Assembly (NCBI RefSeq): GCF_035083965.1
Contig: NC_089724.1
Location: 18,990,974 to 19,054,973 of the forward strand
DNA: 64,000 nt
Direction of reading: 5' to 3'
Source of the DNA: Branchiostoma lanceolatum
Taxonomy: Eukaryota; Chordata; Leptocardii; Amphioxiformes; Branchiostomatidae
Made by a program: the position numbers and the translations under genes. Position 1 is the first letter of the stretch. Each line of letters opens with the position of its first letter. Shown here one piece after another: positions 59,701 through 64,000 of the stretch. Under the pieces are notes generated by a model. The model worked only from the letters and a program-made list of their open reading frames with translations, was not told where the DNA came from and made no database searches.

Positions 59701-59709
59701 TTCATTCAT
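25851..59709 (-). CDS. TACC: TACC, transforming acidic coiled-coil centrosomal/microtubule protein (63 chained exons)
   Basis: This is the family adaptor that recruits XMAP215/ch-TOG to centrosomes and spindles downstream of Aurora A. 5' exons: 59533-59716 (ATG 59707-59709), 58010-58209, 53797-55833, 53533-53608, 52273-52462, 51864-51943, 51532-51585, 50773-50845, 49532-49654, 48757-48855, 48465-48513, 47926-48094. Then come 43 phase-0/0 exons (47563 down to 29694, listed under the array). 3' exons: 29384-29472, 28829-28872, 28168-28212, 27273-27328, 26880-26972, 26632-26738, 26282-26402, 25851-25919. All phases match; the total is 8,073 nt, about 2,690 aa if every exon is used. Domain order: N-terminal [11 protein letters not shown] motif (compare RSSVLRVSQKEN in TACC3), acidic region, two SDP motifs, Aurora-A segment, long linker, TACC coiled coil. 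I am certain of the family. Use of every exon in one transcript is not implied, and a few small exons may be missed. Confidence 0.93.
31854..33964 (-). repeat. TACC: Tandemly duplicated exon-intron units encoding a [13 protein letters not shown] peptide
   Basis: Nine neighbouring exons encode versions of one 19-24 residue peptide: [15 protein letters not shown] (33908-33964), [16 protein letters not shown] (33398-33466), [16 protein letters not shown] (33212-33274), [16 protein letters not shown] (32965-33027), [16 protein letters not shown] (32767-32829), [14 protein letters not shown] (32589-32651), [13 protein letters not shown] (32249-32314), [12 protein letters not shown] (32062-32118) and [17 protein letters not shown] (31854-31925). 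Start-to-start spacing is mostly 178-198 bp, so exon and intron were copied together. Weaker relatives are at 35425-35493 ([18 protein letters not shown]), 34331-34405 (ITTPKTTPK) and 35803-35880 ([11 protein letters not shown]). TP and RxxS patterns suggest proline-directed and basophilic kinase sites. Confidence 0.9.
38084..39070 (-). other. TACC: TACC 987-nt acidic exon within the small-exon array
   Basis: One open exon of 329 codons, phase 0/0, begins [18 protein letters not shown] and ends PPDSSLLE before GTACAC. It is Glu/Val/Thr/Ser/Pro-rich with degenerate repeats built on SEPE, TELE, VESP and KPEP. It has no folded domain. It is about fifteen times longer than its neighbours yet keeps the same phase, so it too can be skipped in frame. 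The composition resembles exon 53797-55833. Confidence 0.9.
39941..40712. mobile_element. PIF/Harbinger-like MITE with TAA target duplication
   Basis: The element spans 39944-40709 (766 bp). The ends are about 33-bp inverted copies: GGCCACACCAACTTAATCTT at left, and AAAATCAAGTTGGTGTGGCC at right. TAA flanks both sides (39941-39943, 40710-40712), as expected for Harbinger insertion. Internally there is a poly-A run (about 40003-40020) and a second pair of GCGCGC-containing inverted segments, but no transposase. It sits in a TACC intron with its right end about 31 bp from the donor border of exon 40741-40797. Confidence 0.85.
42881..44752 (-). other. TACC: Longest intron inside the TACC exon array
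   Basis: This 1.9-kb intron lies between exons 44753-44824 ([19 protein letters not shown] before GTTCAT) and 42812-42880 ([17 protein letters not shown]). I see no exon of comparable quality and no transposon with clear ends. A very short AG...GT-bounded segment near 44506-44530 is not supported. Confidence 0.5.
45237..45259. repeat. Short ATTC microsatellite
   Basis: Tandem ATTC/CATT units lie in the TACC intron between exons 44753-44824 and 45368-45487. There is no coding content. Confidence 0.8.
50773..50845 (-). other. TACC: Aurora-A / clathrin-binding segment of TACC
   Basis: The exon encodes [18 protein letters not shown] followed by VKGASP. Human TACC3 has FKESALRKQSLYLKFDPLL at the same place, where the Ser of RKQSL is the Aurora-A site (S558) and the following segment binds clathrin after phosphorylation. 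The basic residue before Gln-Ser-Leu is kept here, so the kinase site should work. Of the two leucines after DP, only the first is conserved (DPLV). Confidence 0.88.
52841..53045. repeat. Short inverted-repeat element in TACC intron
   Basis: It begins TACTGTAAAAGGGATAACG and ends with the inverted TTGTACAGTA, with an internal TTCGCGGTGGTTTTAAG that matches the element at 18814-19030. It is about 205 bp and non-coding. Confidence 0.6.
53797..55833 (-). other. TACC: TACC 2,037-nt acidic exon with SDP motifs and 27-bp repeats
   Basis: This is a continuous 679-codon exon entered at phase 2. Residues are mainly Glu, Val, Pro, Thr and Ser, giving the 'transforming acidic' character. A tandem of about five 9-residue units (TPTEEAVEV) lies at about 54870-55035. 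Near the 3' end are two SDP-type motifs, [17 protein letters not shown] (about 54010-54065) and [16 protein letters not shown] (about 53920-53975), comparable to SYHLDWDKMDDPNFIPF of TACC3. It ends in Lys/Ser/Pro-rich [14 protein letters not shown] before the donor. Long plus-strand open frames across it are antisense shadows. Confidence 0.92.
55834..58009 (-). other. TACC: TACC intron 2
   Basis: This 2.2-kb AT-rich intron lies between exon 58010-58209 ([20 protein letters not shown] and on to [10 protein letters not shown]) and the large acidic exon. I see no further exon or dated transposon; open frames at 56203-56430 and 56937-57215 on the plus strand have no recognisable features. Confidence 0.5.
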
Positions 59710-59716
59710 CGTAATC

Positions 59717-62700
59717 CTGAAACGTGCAAGGGAAAAACAAAGCATGCAGTATGGTAAATGTCAAAAGCAAATACCAAAGCAAACAATTGTTAGAATATGA
59801 ATACTCATAACAAAAAAAAGATATTCATCTAAAGAAATATTGAACATGCATTACAATATGGTTACAAACAGTGTAAGAATCATACGATTGTAACATTCCG
59901 ATTCCATGCAAATGCATTGCCAATAAAATAATGTTGGAACAAAGTATTTTTTCTTTAAAAAGGTTCTAATGGAATGGCCATCATATGCATACATGCAGAG
60001 CTTTTGCAGACCATAATAAAAAAATCTTAATACAACATTTTGCATAAAGAAGATCAACAAACTGCAAACTTCCCACACTTTGTATTTTCAGACAAACAGA
60101 AACAAAGCATATCTGTAGCATTTATCAGGTATCCCCTAATGCTAATTAAAAGACACCAGCCAATTTTACACTGCGTAGTCATTTCTTACCATTCACTCAT
60201 CAATAACTAATTGGCAATGCAACACTCTGAATCATGAGTGCAGCCATCATCCATATTGCATTAACAAGTGGGCGTGAACACTGGTAGTGTCCTGTGACAT
60301 CAGGATATGCAGGACAATATTCATACTCCTAGTCTAGTCTTGAATACAAAAGAGCTAACAAGATTCGCAAAGGCAGGTGGCACTTTGTATAATAATACCA
60401 TGAGAAAGTAGAAGCAGGCTGGATTACATGCAAAATGGACATCCTCCACATCATCTTGATATACAGTATCATGTGTTTCCTGTCACATGCATGTGTGCCC
60501 ACGTCTCCATCTACATGAAACCTTGATCCCTATGTCTTCCAGGAATACATCTACTTCATCAGTTTCAGTTCAGAATCATTTCTTTTCTATTCCAGCCTAC
60601 CTACATGTACATGTATAACCAATTGTATTGTCAAAGCAAGTCATGTATACAATATTTTATTAGGACAGTTCCAGATTGTACTGGATTCCAATCTGTCCTG
60701 TGACATATACAATATTTTGTTCACACACACAAATGCCTGTCATACATGTTTGCTGGACCTTGCCAATATCAAAATTGGGTGATATTTTGTATATCATGTG
60801 TCTTCCATTATAGTTCCATATCATTTTCATGATCTACTGTAAAATACCTAATTCCACAAGATTCAATCTAAGCAATTTTGAGCTGGCAAGCAGATTAGAC
60901 AAGCTATATTTTACAAAAGTCAATTTACCAGGGTGCATTACTGACCTGCAATTTGTAGGTCAATCCATTCTAGTCTAGTGGCGGTAGTAGAGCCAAATAA
61001 TATTGTACATGTATCAACACCTCTTAGAAAACAGTTTACAGTACAAAGGAACATATAGTAAACAGATCATATCCCATGGGACTTATAAATAGATCATTAA
61101 GTGGGTGACCCTGCATGCCCTATGATGTCATTTTATCAATTCAGGGGTGACATTCACAGAAACATGGTGGATAGAGACTGTATGTTACTGCATTTAAATA
61201 TAACTATTATAAAACCATATCAATTAAGTTTATTGGCTTCCATTTGTCTGCTTCTCATTTTCTAGATTTTCAATCTGCACAAATACAGGAATGAAACGTT
61301 TTCAAACATCATCATCAGATAATGAACGGGACACTTCCATCAATAATTGCATTCCACATAATACACTATAATTGCAACTTCAAACGCAATGCCAAAATGC
61401 AATGTGGGTCAAGGCCAATCTTGATTTAGAAATTGGCAAGTACTATATTGGGCTTAAATGCCTACAGTGCTCTTTAAAAGGATGGACAAAGGAGGCATGC
61501 AAATGGTGGAGAAAAAACCTTATCTGTACACGTTTGCCCTTTGGAAATTCCCATGGACAAACCAGCTATCTTTATGATCCACCACCTAAACCTTAAACCA
61601 TTCTAGTACAGGGGTATTTTCTACACTGGGTCAAGTACATCACGACCTCACCATTACACATGATTCCATCACATAATTACATTTTCCTGGAGACTGTCTC
61701 CAAGTGATAAATGTGTTTCAGAAATAGAAGAATTATCTGTGATAGAAGGACTTAGGTCAATAAAGCTAATTCAGCCAGTTGATGCTATTGTCGCGGAGGC
61801 CAGAAACACTCAACTAAGTTTACGATTACAGGTATACTGGAATCTGTAGTGTAGGCTACAACTAGCCAGTGGTATATTAATTATTGTAATGAAATAATCA
61901 ATATTGTCTGGCTTTCATGATTGGGTTATATTCCTGAATGATATCCTGGTTATGTTGGATGGAAGCCATATTAGTCTATTAGAATGTGACATATTACTAG
62001 TATATCATTTTAACCCACTTGTGAATGATATTGCCATACACATCATGAATGTCTACTTTAGCACACATGTACTGTGATGACAATGCAGTACATTGAATGA
62101 CATTGTAACATTTAAGTGACTTAAAGTAATGAATGTTATTGGAATTAGAACTTTAGTATTCACATTTTTGTTATACTGTACATGTATATGAAAGCAAGAG
62201 ATAGGTTCCTCCCACTGGTGTATTTTAGACTGTAGACAAACAGGAGAAAGTGTTATAACTGTGTCAGATAACTGCATATTTGTACGGTGTGCCCTCAATC
62301 ACATCCACAGCCGTTCATTACATTTTACACACAACAAATACAGTTTCAGTGAGTTCCAAGTCTAGTAGCTCTACTTCTACACGAGCCATAAATGAGTGGT
62401 TGTGTACCTGTCAAAATTTTCATATCACATATTATTTACACTTCATTTATCGACAGACAGGTATGTATGCTGTTGGGCTTGAGCTACAAATCTGACAAAA
62501 ATACCAAGAGCAAACGAGTCACAGGTTGTGAAAAGGCCAACATTGTGGCGTATTTCAATCTGACCAGAAGATATATTTGCTTGTGCAATAGTTGACCCCG
62601 CTCGACCTCATCCGGCACAGACGTGGGACATAACATCTGGACCCAACTTCAGAATCAAATGTCAAAACATCCCGAAAATTCGTCACTTCAGCAAAAACAC

Positions 62701-62976
62701 CCCAGGCTGCAAATACAAAACACCTGCAGGATTTACTAAGTAATACCAACAAGTGAAACATCCATTCACATCGTTATGACAGTCGGCTCCCATATGAAGA
62801 AAATAAATGAGCGGAATTGGTCATATGGGGCTGGGGTCAGTCTGTAGGGAGAACAGACTGGTTTCTCAACTGTTGAAGGTTTCTGTCAAAATCACCAACC
62901 CAACCTAAAAACCTGGCAAGCGGCGCACTTCTCCTACAGTCACACGTGTGTTGGGCTCGAAACGGGCCTTGCTTAC
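59717..62976 (-). other. TACC: TACC intron 1
   Basis: This 3.3-kb AT-rich stretch lies between the first coding exon (acceptor TTTCAG just before GATTACG-ATG) and the proposed untranslated first exon. It holds many ACATGTA-type short repeats and nothing coding that I can support. Confidence 0.45.
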
Positions 62977-63110
62977 CTTCTACCACGGCGAAAACACGTC
63001 CGACAAGCTCGCAATCTGAGAAAATTTCCGACCGTCCAACAACGTTAGGAGAAATTTTGAATTTCATGGCCGTTACTTTAGGGTTGCGCAAATTCGTGCT
63101 CTGCGCATTC
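62977..63110 (-). other. TACC: Proposed 5' leader exon of TACC with upstream open frame
   Basis: A strong donor (GTAGAAG then GTAAGC) sits at 62976/62977 on the minus strand, upstream of an acceptor (TTTCAG) 7 nt before the TACC start codon, so a spliced 5' UTR is likely. An open frame beginning at 63091 (MRNPKVTAMKFKI) crosses the donor and, after splicing to 59716, would end at a TGA overlapping the TACC ATG (ATGA). The transcription start is not defined by sequence. Confidence 0.45.
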
Positions 63111-63900
63111 TACAGCGCAGGTTGAGATCATCCCCTTCGCAATGCATCCTGGGGAGAAATTAGATCTAACGAAGGTGAAAATTTGGGAACGAAAAATATC
63201 AAAGATTTATCGTTAATATGAATATGTGATAAGGAATGATTCTGTTATCATCATATCTGTAGTGTTGAGGGAAATGTTGATAAATATTAGGACACGTCAA
63301 TCAATCGCTGAACGTGTTGCCATAAGGCAATGCATGATTGGTTTAGTTGGTATTGAGAATTTGGCGGGAAATCTAATATTCAATGCAGAATTTCTACTTT
63401 GTACCCAATAGTTTCAATAGACCAACTATCATTTTAGGACATACGTGTGCATTTATCATCTTTTGATTGATTTTGGTTATTTTTTCTGTTTATTTGAAGC
63501 AAGTTGTTGATATTTTTCAGAGTTTTGTCCCCGCCCGCCCGGTTCCCGCCATTGACGGGGATCCAGTCAGATCGCCGCTTGCAGACGACACTGTGGCGTT
63601 GCACCGGGCATGCGCACTTCATTTGAGTTGCGGCGCGAAAACTTTCCTGGGTGGTCAGTCCAGGACACATCGTTTCTGTAGCGTTGCGTTCATAGTCTGT
63701 CAAGTTTGTTAAATTTGGGAGGTTTTAGGTGATAGAGTCAGGATAGATCGGTCATCAGAACGTGACCTTGGAGACAGCCAGACTAACGTTCTCAAGCCAG
63801 ACAAGCATCTTCAAGCTTACGCTTCAAGCTTACGCTTCCGTCTTTTCTGGCCTGCACTTCTGTTATTGTCGACGATCCACACGTTTGCGGACAAAACAAT
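63111..63900. promoter_or_regulatory. Divergent promoter region, TACC / right-edge gene
   Basis: About 800 bp separate the proposed TACC leader exon from the plus-strand start at 63901. The composition changes from AT-rich to GC-rich and CpG-rich toward the right edge, as in a promoter CpG-rich zone. A small tandem (CTTCAAGCTTACG twice) lies at about 63810-63840. I recognise no specific binding site with confidence. Confidence 0.4.
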
Positions 63901-64000
63901 GCCGGGCACAGGAAGGTCACGGTCAGGTGGGCAGGCTGACAGGGAGCCGCGGGACGACGCGGCGGAGAACGGCGACTCTGCGGCCGGGGAGGGAGAGCCG
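63901..64000 (+). CDS. N-terminus of an unidentified gene, cut by window edge
   Basis: An ATG in a favourable context (ACAAAACA before ATG) opens a frame to the window end: MPGTGRSRSGGQADREPR then DDAAENGDSAAGEGEP. The stretch is hydrophilic and GC-rich (CGCGG, CGGCGG), unlike the AT-rich neighbourhood, as is common for first coding exons. Thirty-four residues are too few to assign a family. Confidence 0.5.

Noticed and set aside
63901..64000. Right-edge gene as SLBP or TMEM129, neighbours of vertebrate TACC3
   Set aside because: The 34 visible residues show no resemblance to the N-termini of either protein as I know them.

Overview
The window reads as an invertebrate deuterostome genome, most likely an amphioxus (Branchiostoma). 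The genes are animal genes with many short GT-AG introns. The intergenic and intronic DNA is AT-rich, full of short inverted-repeat transposons and of TACATGTACATGTA-type sequence, and one intron holds a CR1-type retrotransposon. The genus is inferred from general character and not from any database match. Exon coordinates were built by hand from reading frame, splice sites and phase continuity.

Layout, left to right: (1) 237-7464, minus strand: the first eight coding exons of EDRF1, running off the left edge; its introns carry a 2.35-kb foldback element and its 5' side a 1.2-kb DNA transposon rich in small palindromes. (2) 7825-12547, plus strand: complete PRADC1 (secreted protease-associated-domain protein), head to head with EDRF1 and with a 5'-truncated CR1-like retrotransposon in intron 1. 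(3) 14354-15951, minus strand: a complete four-exon stathmin-domain gene resembling STMND1. (4) 16801-22083, plus strand: a complete eleven-exon gene for a coiled-coil protein with a hydrophobic C-terminal part, which I do not recognise; it is head to head with gene 3. (5) 25851-59709, minus strand: one very large TACC gene (transforming acidic coiled-coil centrosomal protein). (6) 63901 to the right edge, plus strand: the first 34 codons of an unidentified gene, divergent from TACC.

TACC fills more than half of the window and is its most unusual part. I could chain 63 coding exons in consistent phase (8,073 nt, about 2,690 residues if all are used). The ends are ordinary TACC: SDP-type motifs, the Aurora-A target segment [16 protein letters not shown], and a 3' TACC coiled coil ending [13 protein letters not shown]. 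Between them lie 43 successive exons that are all phase 0/0 and nearly all 51-147 nt, so any could be skipped without changing frame. At least nine of these (31854-33964) are clear copies of one about 200-bp exon-plus-intron unit encoding a [17 protein letters not shown] peptide. This looks like an expandable, possibly combinatorially spliced phospho-motif array.

The genes alternate in direction (minus, plus, minus, plus, minus, plus), giving three divergent promoter regions (7465-7824, 15952-16800, about 63100-63900) and two convergent ends. The products do not form one pathway, though TACC and the stathmin-like protein both belong to microtubule-regulating families. EDRF1 and TACC linkage recalls EDRF1 and TACC2 on human 10q26.
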